A stretch of 64,000 nt of DNA from Alkalilimnicola ehrlichii (GTDB lineage Bacteria; Pseudomonadota; Gammaproteobacteria; Nitrococcales; AK92): the NCBI RefSeq assembly GCF_003399765.1, contig NZ_NFZV01000014.1, positions 52,609-116,608 on the forward strand, read 5' to 3'. Each line of letters starts with the position of its first letter. Within the stretch, counting starts at the first letter, position 1. Under the pieces are notes generated by a model, which did no database searches, was not told where the DNA came from, and was given only the letters and a program-made list of their open reading frames with translations. Below are positions 16,505 to 24,417 of the stretch, piece by piece. Made by a program: the position numbers and the translations under genes.

Positions 16505-17878
16505 CTATAGGTAGCCGTAGCAGCGCTTGAGTTCGTCGAACTCGACATAAAAGCGCGTCTCGCCATACGGCTCGCAGTCGCTCTTGAAAGGCACTTCGCG
16601 CTCCTGATGCAACATGCGGACTAAATAAGTGCCGTTGTCGTCGGCGAAAACTTCCCACTGCACATTGGCGGCCATGGGGGTGATCGCCTCTCCGCGCCAA
16701 GCGTTATTGTCGTAGCGGTAGGTAACTTGCTCCGGCAGGGCGTCGGTACTGCCGGGTAGGCCGAGTACGCTTGCGAAGGGGATGAGTACTTGGGCATGGC
16801 TAAAACGTACGGTGGCGATTAAGTCCGACTCCCCGGCACGGACGGCGTCGATGTTGGCGAAGAAATCGTCGAGCAGGACATTCGCCATGCGGTAGGTGAT
16901 GTCCTCGCCCACGAAGGCCGGCCCGCGCTCGTAGAAGTCTTCGGCATCGCTGAGATAGGCCATCCATTCCGCGTGTTTGTCGGCGATGAAGCGGGAAAAC
17001 TGCCAATCATTGTCCGGCTTGAGGCCCGGCACGATGATGTAGAGGTTGTAGAGCATATAGGCGGCGTCGACTTCGTCGCGCACGACCGTGCTGCCCTTGC
17101 CGGTATCGCGAAATTCGTAGGCACCGTTTGCCAAGCGGTCGACGAACTCCGGTTGGTACAGCCGTTCGAGCATGGCGCGGGCGACCTGCCGATTTTTGGG
17201 TAGCGAGAAGATTTCGTCGAGTTTGGCCAGTAGGCGTGGGTCGTTGTCTTTGTACGTTCGATACGCTTCGGCGGCGGGGGAGCGGTGGAAGTAAAGACGT
17301 TCGGTGTCGGCTTGCGGCGGCTCGGCCGCAGTAGCCAGTGCCGGCTGCGTCCGTATCAACCCGTTAAGAAAGCTCTGGGCGCTGTCGCGGGCACGCGGTT
17401 CGCCGGAGTCGAGTACCAAAATTCGGCGCTCGGCGGTGATATTGTCGAAAAGCGCCGGGTGGCGCTGGAGTAACCGCTCCGCCATGGCTTCGTGTTCTCG
17501 CTCGCCAAGCACGGTCAGGTTTCCGTAGCCGAGCGCTTCGTGCGTTTGCATGATCTCCGAGACAATCGGCCCGAGTTGTTTCCCGAGTGGGGTTAGCGCC
17601 TGCTCTTTTTCTGCCTGCTGCCAGATTTGATAGCTGAGGTCGTCGTACTTGCGGCTTGAGAGGGCGCGCGAACCGTGGCGAGCGACGTGTTGTATGTGTA
17701 TGGCTTGGAAACCGGCGGGTGCGGGCTCGTAGCTTTTCCAGTCTTGTTGCGGTTGATAAGGCGTTTTGCTAGAGAAAAAGCCGCGCTCTGCGGCGACCGA
17801 CGGTGGCTCGACCGGGGACTGACTGCATGCGCCAATAAAGGCACACGTACTCAGTACAAACACAAAACCTCTTTTCAC
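16505..17878 (-). CDS. MINPP-type histidine phosphatase lipoprotein (probable phytase)
   Basis: A 457-residue histidine acid phosphatase. The catalytic VARHGSR motif supplies the nucleophilic His, and the distal motif is FSHAQVLIPFASVLGL, matching the HAE(T) type of multiple inositol polyphosphate phosphatases rather than the HD of classical phytases. The family's early KTPY segment (FFSSKTPYQP) is also present. These enzymes strip phosphates from inositol hexakisphosphate. I place the start at GTG 17878 because AAGAGG lies 9 bases upstream and it gives a lipoprotein signal (FVLSTCAFIGAC). It is the last gene of an apparent uptake operon with its own TonB system and a second phosphatase. Phytate as substrate is inferred from family and context. 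Confidence 0.82.
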   Translation of the reverse strand: MKRGFVFVLSTCAFIGACSQSPVEPPSVAAERGFFSSKTPYQPQQDWKSYEPAPAGFQAIHIQHVARHGSRALSSRKYDDLSYQIWQQAEKEQALTPLGKQLGPIVSEIMQTHEALGYGNLTVLGEREHEAMAERLLQRHPALFDNITAERRILVLDSGEPRARDSAQSFLNGLIRTQPALATAAEPPQADTERLYFHRSPAAEAYRTYKDNDPRLLAKLDEIFSLPKNRQVARAMLERLYQPEFVDRLANGAYEFRDTGKGSTVVRDEVDAAYMLYNLYIIVPGLKPDNDWQFSRFIADKHAEWMAYLSDAEDFYERGPAFVGEDITYRMANVLLDDFFANIDAVRAGESDLIATVRFSHAQVLIPFASVLGLPGSTDALPEQVTYRYDNNAWRGEAITPMAANVQWEVFADDNGTYLVRMLHQEREVPFKSDCEPYGETRFYVEFDELKRCYGYL

Positions 17879-17940
17879 AATAAACCTCTTGCTAGTTGGG
17901 TTGTCGTCTATTGGGCGGGGCAAATACAGCGAACGTCTTC

Positions 17941-19140
17941 TTAAGGCCGGTTAGCAGCGTCGAGAAAGGCGAGCCAATGGCGTGCATCCTCCCGCACCGC
18001 TTCATGCGCCTTGGCGTGGCTGAAGGCTTCTCGCGCTAAGTCCGCACGGCCGTCTTCAAACGCGACGATGCCCATTAGGAGATAGGCTTCGCCTTTACGG
18101 TCGTCGCGGAAATCGGTAAGGCCTTCGTCCAGCGTCCGGTACGCTTGCGACCAGCGTTCTTCTTGCATTAATAAACGGGCTAGTTTGAGCCGTAGCCCAT
18201 CCTCGGCGCCTAGCCGTAGCGCGTTTTCCAAAGCCCCAACGGCGCGTTCCGGTTCCTGCGCTTGAGTCCAGGTATCGGCTAGCTGCTCGTAATGGGTCGG
18301 CGTTGCTTCGATTTCGCCGCGGTCTAGGCCGGCGGCCAAGATCTGGCCGGCGCGGTAGGGTGTGCCGACTTGCCGATGTAAATGGATAAGATTCAGCAGC
18401 TCCCGCTCTTCGACGAGCAGGCGCTTGCGGTACGCGGTATCCAGTACGGCTAGTGCCGCCGTGTCGTTTTCCTCTTGAAGGTATAAGGCGGCCAGCTGCA
18501 ACCAGTACTGACGTTGCTCCGGGAACTGCTCGATCGCTCTTGGCAGCCAGCGCATTAGCTCGGCGCTGTCGTCCAAGGCGAACCAGGCGCTAAGCAGCAT
18601 TTGATACCAAACCTCGGGAGCCTCGGGCTGTTGCTCGATTGCCTGCGTGAGCTGGGCGGCGGCCGCCCGATAATCCTTGTGATTGAGATAAGCGGAAGCG
18701 GCGACAACTCGGCCCGCCGGAGCGATATCGCGCGCCTTGCTAAGCCACTGCTCGACGACCTCGACGGCCTGTGCGAATTCTTCCAATAACAGATGAAGTT
18801 GGGCCATGTTGTAGAGCAGTTGTTGGCGAGTCGATGCCGGCAGCGCATCGGCGGCGAGGGCTTGGCGGAAGTCGGTCAGGGCGGCTGGATAGCGCTCCGC
18901 TTGGCTGTGCGCGTAGCCGCGGAGTTGATAGGCGAGCGCTTGCGCATAGGGTTCGCGGGCAAGCGCGGTTATCGCTTGATCCAACTGTTCTACCGCGGTG
19001 TCCCACGCGCCGTCATCCAGGCTTTGGTAAACCTGGCTTAATACCTGATGAGCGCGGCTGGAGAGACTCTCCGCCTGAGCGGTGGCGGCGAGCGCAAGCG
19101 TCAGGGCGAGGATGAAGCGGTAAACAAGCTGTCGGCGCAT
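17941..19140 (-). CDS. TPR protein of TonB2-type energy system (TtpB-like)
   Basis: A 399-residue exported protein: signal peptide (FILALTLALAATAQA) followed by an array of tetratricopeptide helices, for example QALAYQLRGYAHSQAERYPA and AYLLMGIVAFEDGRADLARE. In Vibrio TonB2 systems a similar TPR protein is encoded right after TonB, so this is probably a periplasmic accessory of the transducer upstream. The ATG at 19140 has GAGGGG 8 bases upstream. A GTG at 19149 overlapping the tonB stop is an alternative start. Partner and exact role are inferred from gene order. Confidence 0.75.
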   Translation of the reverse strand: MRRQLVYRFILALTLALAATAQAESLSSRAHQVLSQVYQSLDDGAWDTAVEQLDQAITALAREPYAQALAYQLRGYAHSQAERYPAALTDFRQALAADALPASTRQQLLYNMAQLHLLLEEFAQAVEVVEQWLSKARDIAPAGRVVAASAYLNHKDYRAAAAQLTQAIEQQPEAPEVWYQMLLSAWFALDDSAELMRWLPRAIEQFPEQRQYWLQLAALYLQEENDTAALAVLDTAYRKRLLVEERELLNLIHLHRQVGTPYRAGQILAAGLDRGEIEATPTHYEQLADTWTQAQEPERAVGALENALRLGAEDGLRLKLARLLMQEERWSQAYRTLDEGLTDFRDDRKGEAYLLMGIVAFEDGRADLAREAFSHAKAHEAVREDARHWLAFLDAANRP

Positions 19141-19145
19141 GGCTG

Positions 19146-19789
19146 TCACCCCTCTTGTAGCGAAAAGTTGAGCGTGATTTCCGCGCGGCTTGCGACAGGT
19201 CGGCCGTCGACTCGCTTGGGCTGAAAGCGCCAGCGTGCTAAAGCGCGTCGGGCGGCGTTATCGAAAACGCCCGCGCGAGGGTAGGCTTCGACGACCTCGA
19301 CATCGCGCACCGAGCCGTCTTCGGCGATGATGAAACTGAGCCAACCCAGCCTTCCAAACCTTGATTCAAAGCCCGCTGCGGATACTGTGGCGGTACTTGC
19401 GATACCGGCATCAGCTCGCCTTCGTAGTGCTCTACGCCAGAGGGTGTCCCGGCCGTCGGTGCGCCTAACGTCGGCAGCTCGCCGAGTGCCAACTGCGGGG
19501 TGAACGCCGGTGCGGCCAAATTAAGCGGTTCGGGGATGATGGCGGGGGAGGCTGCCGCTTGCGGTACCGGCGGGGGTGGGGGCGGCGCTTCTGTGGGGCG
19601 CTCGGGGCGTTGTCGCTGTCGTTCCCGGGGCGCCGTTTGTGCCGGTTGGACGCGAACGAAGTCGACGGCCGGCGCCGGGTCGCGGCGGGCAAGCTCGCGC
19701 GAGTCGGTACCGATCATGGCCTGCATGCCCCAGAACAAACCTAGGGCGATGCCGATGGCCGTGGCGAAGGCGATCAGGTAACGCATCAA
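19146..19789 (-). CDS. tonB: TonB energy transducer, apparent frameshift near 19343
   Basis: TonB couples the inner-membrane proton channel to outer-membrane receptors. The N-terminus has one membrane helix (YLIAFATAIGIALGLFWGM), then a Pro-rich spacer (PPPPPPVP), then the C-terminal domain starting at VPPQYPQRALNQGLEGWV. At GGGTTGGC (about 19343) the frame breaks. One base later the other frame continues with LSFIIAEDGSVRDVEVVEAY and ALARWRFQPKRVDG, ending at a TGA at 19146-19148. Adding one T gives GWVWLSF and a complete protein of about 214 residues. The break looks like a one-base sequencing deletion. Without correction the protein would lack a working C-terminal domain. Confidence 0.82.
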
Positions 19790-20202
19790 CGGCCTTCCTC
19801 GCGAGCCGCGATGGAAACGTCCGCGACACCGGCCAGTCTTGCCTGATCCATGACTTGTACCAGTAAGCCGCTACGCGAGTCGGCATCGGCCTGGATGACC
19901 ACTGCCCCGTCGGGGTTTTCCATCCGCAGCCGCTCGATATTGGCCCGCACGGCACGAAGGTCCACCTGCCGGCGGTCGATCCAGATCTCGCCACCGTCGG
20001 AGACGGCAATGAGGATGTTCGCGTGGTCTTGGCGTTCGGCTGTGGCCGCGCTGGGTTGGTTGACCTCGATGCCGGATTCTTTTACGAACGAGGTCGTCAC
20101 GATGAAGAAAATCAGCATGATAAAAACGACATCCAGCATCGAGGTCATATCGACCCCGAGACCGTCTTCTTCGCTTTGCTGACGTAGCCGACGACGTCTC
20201 AT
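19786..20202 (-). CDS. exbD: ExbD-type TonB system subunit
   Basis: A 138-residue ExbD protein with one N-terminal membrane helix (MLDVVFIMLIFFIVTTSF) that carries the conserved proton-pathway Asp in SMLDVVF, then a periplasmic domain including QADADSRSGLLVQVMDQAR. The start at 20202 (MRRRRLRQQ) overlaps the stop of exbB by four bases (ATGA). Its stop overlaps the tonB start in the same way, so exbB-exbD-tonB are translationally coupled. Confidence 0.92.
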   Translation of the reverse strand: MRRRRLRQQSEEDGLGVDMTSMLDVVFIMLIFFIVTTSFVKESGIEVNQPSAATAERQDHANILIAVSDGGEIWIDRRQVDLRAVRANIERLRMENPDGAVVIQADADSRSGLLVQVMDQARLAGVADVSIAAREEGR

Positions 20203-20744
20203 GATAAAACTCCCGAACGCGCCTGCCGGGCCAGTCGGTCTGCCGCCAAACGGGCCTTGGTGCGGGCGCTGCGTTGAAGATGAGTGCTGAAATACAAGCC
20301 GGACAGGGCGACCACCATGCCCGCCATGGTCGGGATGGTGGCCATGGAAACACCGCTTGCCATGGCGCGCGGGTTGCCGGTGCCGGTGACGGCAATCACG
20401 TCGAAGACTTGGATCATGCCGGTGACGGTGCCTAGTAGCCCCAGCAGCGGGCAGAGCGCGATCAGCGTACGAATCAGAGATATCGAGCGGTGTAACTGAT
20501 CCGAAAGATCGGCGATCTGCCGGGCGAGGATGTGCCGCTCGCTCCACCGCCCGCTGCACGAGCGCCCTTGCCAGCTATCGCTTAACCCCGCCAGCAGCCG
20601 CGGATAGACGCGATAATGGAACCAATACCGTTCGAGTATGAGCATCCACAATACAACGGCGGTCGCCAGAATCAGCCAGAGGATGCTACCGCCGGTTTCC
20701 AGAAAGCGGCTGATCGCGTCCCACTGCTCAGGTAGCAAGACCAT
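20199..20744 (-). CDS. exbB: ExbB-type TonB system proton channel
   Basis: A 181-residue MotA/TolQ/ExbB protein with three membrane helices: an N-terminal one (ILWLILATAVVLWMLILE), and two in the conserved block LIALCPLLGLLGTVTGMIQVF and MVVALSGLYF. It lacks the long N-terminal periplasmic region of canonical ExbB and resembles ExbB2 of TonB2 systems. I prefer the ATG at 20744, with AAGGA eight bases upstream; a GTG at 20750 is possible. It overlaps the end of the longer ExbB-family gene upstream. Confidence 0.9.
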   Translation of the reverse strand: MVLLPEQWDAISRFLETGGSILWLILATAVVLWMLILERYWFHYRVYPRLLAGLSDSWQGRSCSGRWSERHILARQIADLSDQLHRSISLIRTLIALCPLLGLLGTVTGMIQVFDVIAVTGTGNPRAMASGVSMATIPTMAGMVVALSGLYFSTHLQRSARTKARLAADRLARQARSGVLS

Positions 20745-22092
20745 CGGCACGATCCTTCTCCAGATGCTCGGCGAGAATGCCGGTGCTTTGCTCTTCGAGA
20801 ATGCCGATCAAGCGTTTTGCTTTGGCGGCGACGATGTTGAGCAGCAGGAGCAGTGGAATAGCAACGAGCAAACCAAGTGCCGTGGTCACCAGCGCTTGGG
20901 ATATGCCGCTGGCCATGAGCTTGGGGTCGCCGGTGCCGAACAAGGTAATGGATTGGAAGGTTTCGATCATGCCGACGACGGTGCCGAGTAAACCGAGTAA
21001 GGGCGCTATTGCCGCTAGTAGCTTGAGCGTGCTCAGGCCGCGTTCCAGACGCGGGACTTCGCGCACGACAGCTTCGTCCAGACGCAATTCCAGGGTCTCG
21101 ATGTCGATATTCCGGTTGTCGCGGTAGAGCGTGAGAATGCGGCCGATGGGGTTGTCGGAGTCCGCTTCGGTTTGCGTCAGTTGTCGCTTAATGGCGCGTT
21201 CGGTGCGGCTGAGGACGAACAGCCGTTCGCCGAATAGCACCAGACCGATCAGGCCGAGCAGCAGGATGACGTAGCCGACCCAGCGCCCTTGCTGGATGCG
21301 CTCGGCGAGCGTTGGGGTCTGCACGAGCTGGCCGAGTAACGCACCGCGGGAGGGGTCGATAAACACCGCGAGTTGTTCGCCGTTAGCCGCGGCGCTGAGC
21401 GCCTGGGCCTGATTCAGATAGCGTTTGGCCGGTTGCCGGGGGAGTTCGACCAAATCGCCGGTATCGGGGAGGTGGCTTAAGTAACGGCCGTCGGCAATGG
21501 CGTTGAAAAGGCCTAGGCGGGTGACGGTAGCCGGGCGGCGCGTGCCCGCCGGGGTGACGACAGTGGTTTCGAAGCGGCTGACTTTACCCGCTTCGGTCAT
21601 TTCCTCCAGCAGCGTCAGCCAGAGCTGCTCCAGTTGCTCGGTCGAGGGTAGCGCCCGTTGTTCGGACAGAGCGGCCATTGTTGCCCGACGGGCGGGGAAC
21701 TGCGCCGAGCTCAACGAGTTTTCCAGCTGAGAGGCGGTATCGCCGGCCGCTTGTCGGACGACGCCGAACAGCTCGCCGAGCGCACCCTGGCGTTCATGCA
21801 ACGACTGCTCAAGCTCGGCGAGCCGGTGCTCGTTGGCGTGAAAACGATCCTGTAGCGTTGCGCTGCGAGCTTCTTCGGCGGCTAGCGCTTGCCGTGCCTG
21901 TGCCAGGCGTTCGGCCTGGGTAGCGCGGTCGGCGGCAAATTGCGCTTCGCGCTGTTGCTGCTCGTCCCGAGCGCTATAGGCAGCGCGCCGCACTTCTTCC
22001 AGTAATTGATCGAGATCGGGCCCTGTGTTGGCGTCGGCTGCGCCGAAACACAGGATTAACGCGATCGCGAGCGCTTTGATCGGTGACTTCAT
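20728..22092 (-). CDS. Long ExbB-family protein, TtpC-like
   Basis: A 454-residue protein: signal peptide (ALAIALILCFGAADA), a long coiled-coil periplasmic region (residues about 40-115, Gln/Glu/Ala/Arg-rich), a mixed domain, then a membrane helix (YVILLLGLIGLVLFGERLF) and a C-terminal MotA/TolQ/ExbB channel domain (LAAIAPLLGLLGTVVGMIETF, VTTALGLLVAIPLLLLLNI). This matches TtpC of Vibrio TonB2 systems, which is required together with ExbB2/ExbD2 for transport. It overlaps the DUF3450 gene (ATGA) and exbB, so all belong to one coupled operon. Confidence 0.88.
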   Translation of the reverse strand: MKSPIKALAIALILCFGAADANTGPDLDQLLEEVRRAAYSARDEQQQREAQFAADRATQAERLAQARQALAAEEARSATLQDRFHANEHRLAELEQSLHERQGALGELFGVVRQAAGDTASQLENSLSSAQFPARRATMAALSEQRALPSTEQLEQLWLTLLEEMTEAGKVSRFETTVVTPAGTRRPATVTRLGLFNAIADGRYLSHLPDTGDLVELPRQPAKRYLNQAQALSAAANGEQLAVFIDPSRGALLGQLVQTPTLAERIQQGRWVGYVILLLGLIGLVLFGERLFVLSRTERAIKRQLTQTEADSDNPIGRILTLYRDNRNIDIETLELRLDEAVVREVPRLERGLSTLKLLAAIAPLLGLLGTVVGMIETFQSITLFGTGDPKLMASGISQALVTTALGLLVAIPLLLLLNIVAAKAKRLIGILEEQSTGILAEHLEKDRADGLAT

Positions 22093-22877
22093 GAGCGCGG
22101 CTCCTTAGGCAGCACGACGGGAATACGGATCAGCTCCGGCGGCGCTTGCCGACGGGCGACCCGTAGCGCTTGCGCAACCGGCTTGCGGTAGCTGTCGTCC
22201 AGGCTCGCCCAGCGCCGCTCGTACGGGTGCCAGAAACCGGTGTGGCGGCCGTCCAGGCTTTGGTAAATCAGCGCCAGCCGAGCAACGCGGAGGAAGTCCA
22301 CCGTCAAGGTTTCGCCGTCAAGTTCGAGCTCGCCACGGTAGGCTTCGATGTTACGGCCGTAGTCCACTTCCACCTGATAGGCCTCCAATACACGGCGGTA
22401 TTTCTCGGAGGCATCGACATCGGGCCGCGTCATCAGTGCGTGCAGAGACGCTAGCCGTTCCTGTCGCTCCCCGGGCAGGAAGGGCAGGTCGAGTTGCACG
22501 AAGCGCTCCAGCGTGTCGAGCATCCGCACCATCAGCGGGACGATCTCGCGCTGGGTCACGTCGACCTCGGCAATCTGCTCGCGATAGGCCCCTGCCTCTT
22601 GCTCCTGGGCGTCGATCATCGCTTCCAGATTGGCGTTGTAGGTCCGCAAACTCTCCAGCTGGCGGCGAATATGGCGATATTCCTGGGCCATGTCCGTTCG
22701 CTGTTCGGCGAGTCGGTCGATGCGCTGTTGCGAGTCGCGAGCGGCGAGCGTCGCCTGTTGCTGCGTATCGACAGCCTATCGAGTGGGCCACTGGCGAGCG
22801 CGCTGGGCGCGATCAGCCAGAGGAGAAGACGCCGCTAGATAAAGCGGCCGGACGCTACGTGGGCTAAGGTGCTCCAT
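22089..22877 (-). CDS. DUF3450 periplasmic coiled-coil protein, N-terminus broken by frameshift(s)
   Basis: The uninterrupted part (22691-22089, 200 residues) contains YRHIRRQLESLRTYNANLEA and the typical DUF3450 helical body; proteins of this family sit next to TtpC-type genes in TonB2 operons. Upstream in the same frame lies an ATG at 22877 with AGGAG nine bases before it, 12 bases after the phosphatase stop. Between them a stop blocks the frame, while the adjacent frame encodes a good signal peptide (RLLLWLIAPSALASGPLDRL). More than one base must be missing or extra between about 22770 and 22840 to restore the protein. I treat this as sequence error rather than decay, but this is the least certain of the breaks. 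Confidence 0.72.
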
Positions 22878-22889
22878 CGGCCTGAACTC

Positions 22890-24353
22890 CTAGCGCGCGT
22901 TGCGCAGTGCTGCGGGCGGTTCGATCAGATCGCTGCCTTCCCAGCAACGGGTTTCGCGATAGCCGGGGATGTCGGGCCGAGTGCAGCGCCGTTCCGACGG
23001 CAAGACTTCGAACAAGCGGTTACGGCCATCCGCCGCTTTGACCAGTTCGAAGCTGTCGTAGAGGCGGCCGCTCGGGGTGCGGGCTTCGAAGAGAATGCGA
23101 TCGTGTTGAACGCGGACGAGTTGATAAAGCTGCGTGTCCTCCGCAACCCGCGTCATATTCGTGCGCGCCTGGTCGGACACCATGTACATTTTCGGGCCGC
23201 CGACCGAGACCACATACATCGTGCCGATTTCGTCGTCGAAGCGGGTCTTGCCTTCGGGCAGGTTGTCGCCGGCCCGGCCATAGACGTGGTCGTGCCCCTG
23301 CAATACGAGGTCGACGCCGTAACGGTCGAACAAGGGTTTCCAGTGGTCGCGTAGCGGCGGATTGTCCCGTCCGGCGGAGACAGAGAACATGGGATGGTGG
23401 TAGGTAACGACCGTCCAGCGGTTCGGGTTATCCCGTAGGACGGTTTCCAACCAGCGCGCTTGCTGTTCGACGGTGTCGTTGTTCAGGGCGGAGGTCGAGT
23501 CCAGAACCACGAAGCGGGTGCCTTGATAGTCGACGTAGTAAACCGTATCCCGCAGTCCTTCCGGCCCGTTTTCGGGCAGGCGGAATTGCGGCGCCCAATG
23601 CGGCGAGAGGCGCTGCTCCTCGGTGCCGTCGGGTAACTCGTGTTTGTGGAACTCATGATTGCCGGCGGCGACCACGCTGGGCACCATGCCGAGCAACCAG
23701 CCGCCGGCATCGAACCACTCGCCCCATTCGTCGTCGTCGCGGTTGTCGCGCGAGTTGACGAGATCCCCTGCGTGCACCATCAGGGCAGCTTTCGGCATAT
23801 CGCTGTAGGCTTGCCGGATGACGCGCGAGAAATGGGATTTGATGGCGTTCTGCGCGTCGCCGAAGTAGATGAAGGCGAACTCGGAGGCGCTGTCGCTGGC
23901 GGTGCGGAATTGAAACCACTCGCTCCAGGTGTTGCCGCCGCTGACGCGATAAGCGTAGACGGTATCCGGCTCCAAGCCTTCGAATACAACCGAATGATGT
24001 AAGGCAGCGCCATTTTCCATGGTCAACCCCACGCTAGCGGCGGCTACGGTCTGCTCTACTTGATGAAGGGCCGGGCCATCCAAAGCCGGGGCGATTTGCG
24101 CACGCGGATTTTCTACCGCCGTGTCGGTGCGCCAGCTCACGGCGGCGCTGGTGGCCGGGTCGCCGGCGAAGGTCAGTACGACCCGGTCGGGCACCGGGGA
24201 CGGGGCATAATGCGTATAACCGGGCGGCACCAGCGTGTTGCGCTCGTGATCGCTATGCGCGTAGACGTTGGCACTCGCGCAAAGGGCGAAGCCGATGCTT
24301 GCTAACAGGGCGGTGCGAGGGGGGCTTAGGAATGCGCGAAGGCCCATAGTCAT
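22890..24353 (-). CDS. Purple-acid-phosphatase-like metallophosphoesterase, secreted
   Basis: A 487-residue exported metallophosphoesterase. Signal peptide (residues 1-32, ending NVYA), then a fibronectin-like N-terminal domain typical of purple acid phosphatases (VVLTFAGDPATSAAVSWRT to YAYRVSGG), then the catalytic domain with metal motifs FIYFGDAQ, VHAGDL, AAGNHEFH, VTYHHPMF and QGHDHVYGR. It should release phosphate from organic esters in the periplasm. It has a good AAGAGGA ribosome site and starts just after a terminator that follows the receptor gene. It is grouped with the MINPP-like phosphatase and the TonB module, suggesting stepwise dephosphorylation of an imported phosphoester. Confidence 0.9.
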   Translation of the reverse strand: MTMGLRAFLSPPRTALLASIGFALCASANVYAHSDHERNTLVPPGYTHYAPSPVPDRVVLTFAGDPATSAAVSWRTDTAVENPRAQIAPALDGPALHQVEQTVAAASVGLTMENGAALHHSVVFEGLEPDTVYAYRVSGGNTWSEWFQFRTASDSASEFAFIYFGDAQNAIKSHFSRVIRQAYSDMPKAALMVHAGDLVNSRDNRDDDEWGEWFDAGGWLLGMVPSVVAAGNHEFHKHELPDGTEEQRLSPHWAPQFRLPENGPEGLRDTVYYVDYQGTRFVVLDSTSALNNDTVEQQARWLETVLRDNPNRWTVVTYHHPMFSVSAGRDNPPLRDHWKPLFDRYGVDLVLQGHDHVYGRAGDNLPEGKTRFDDEIGTMYVVSVGGPKMYMVSDQARTNMTRVAEDTQLYQLVRVQHDRILFEARTPSGRLYDSFELVKAADGRNRLFEVLPSERRCTRPDIPGYRETRCWEGSDLIEPPAALRNAR

Positions 24354-24370
24354 TGCTGTCCTCTTGCAGT

Positions 24371-24410
24371 AAAAAAGTCGCCGCCCCGCCGCGAGCGCGG
24401 GACGGCGGCG
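24371..24410 (-). terminator. Intrinsic terminator between receptor and phosphatase
   Basis: Downstream of the receptor stop (24418) the minus strand forms a strong GC stem, with CGCCGCC pairing GGCGGCG (24379-24385 with 24404-24410) and inner GC pairs, followed directly by TTTTTT (24376-24371). This is a textbook intrinsic terminator. The receptor would be expressed above the downstream genes, which then rely on read-through or an internal promoter. Confidence 0.85.
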
Positions 24411-24417
24411 TCGGGTT

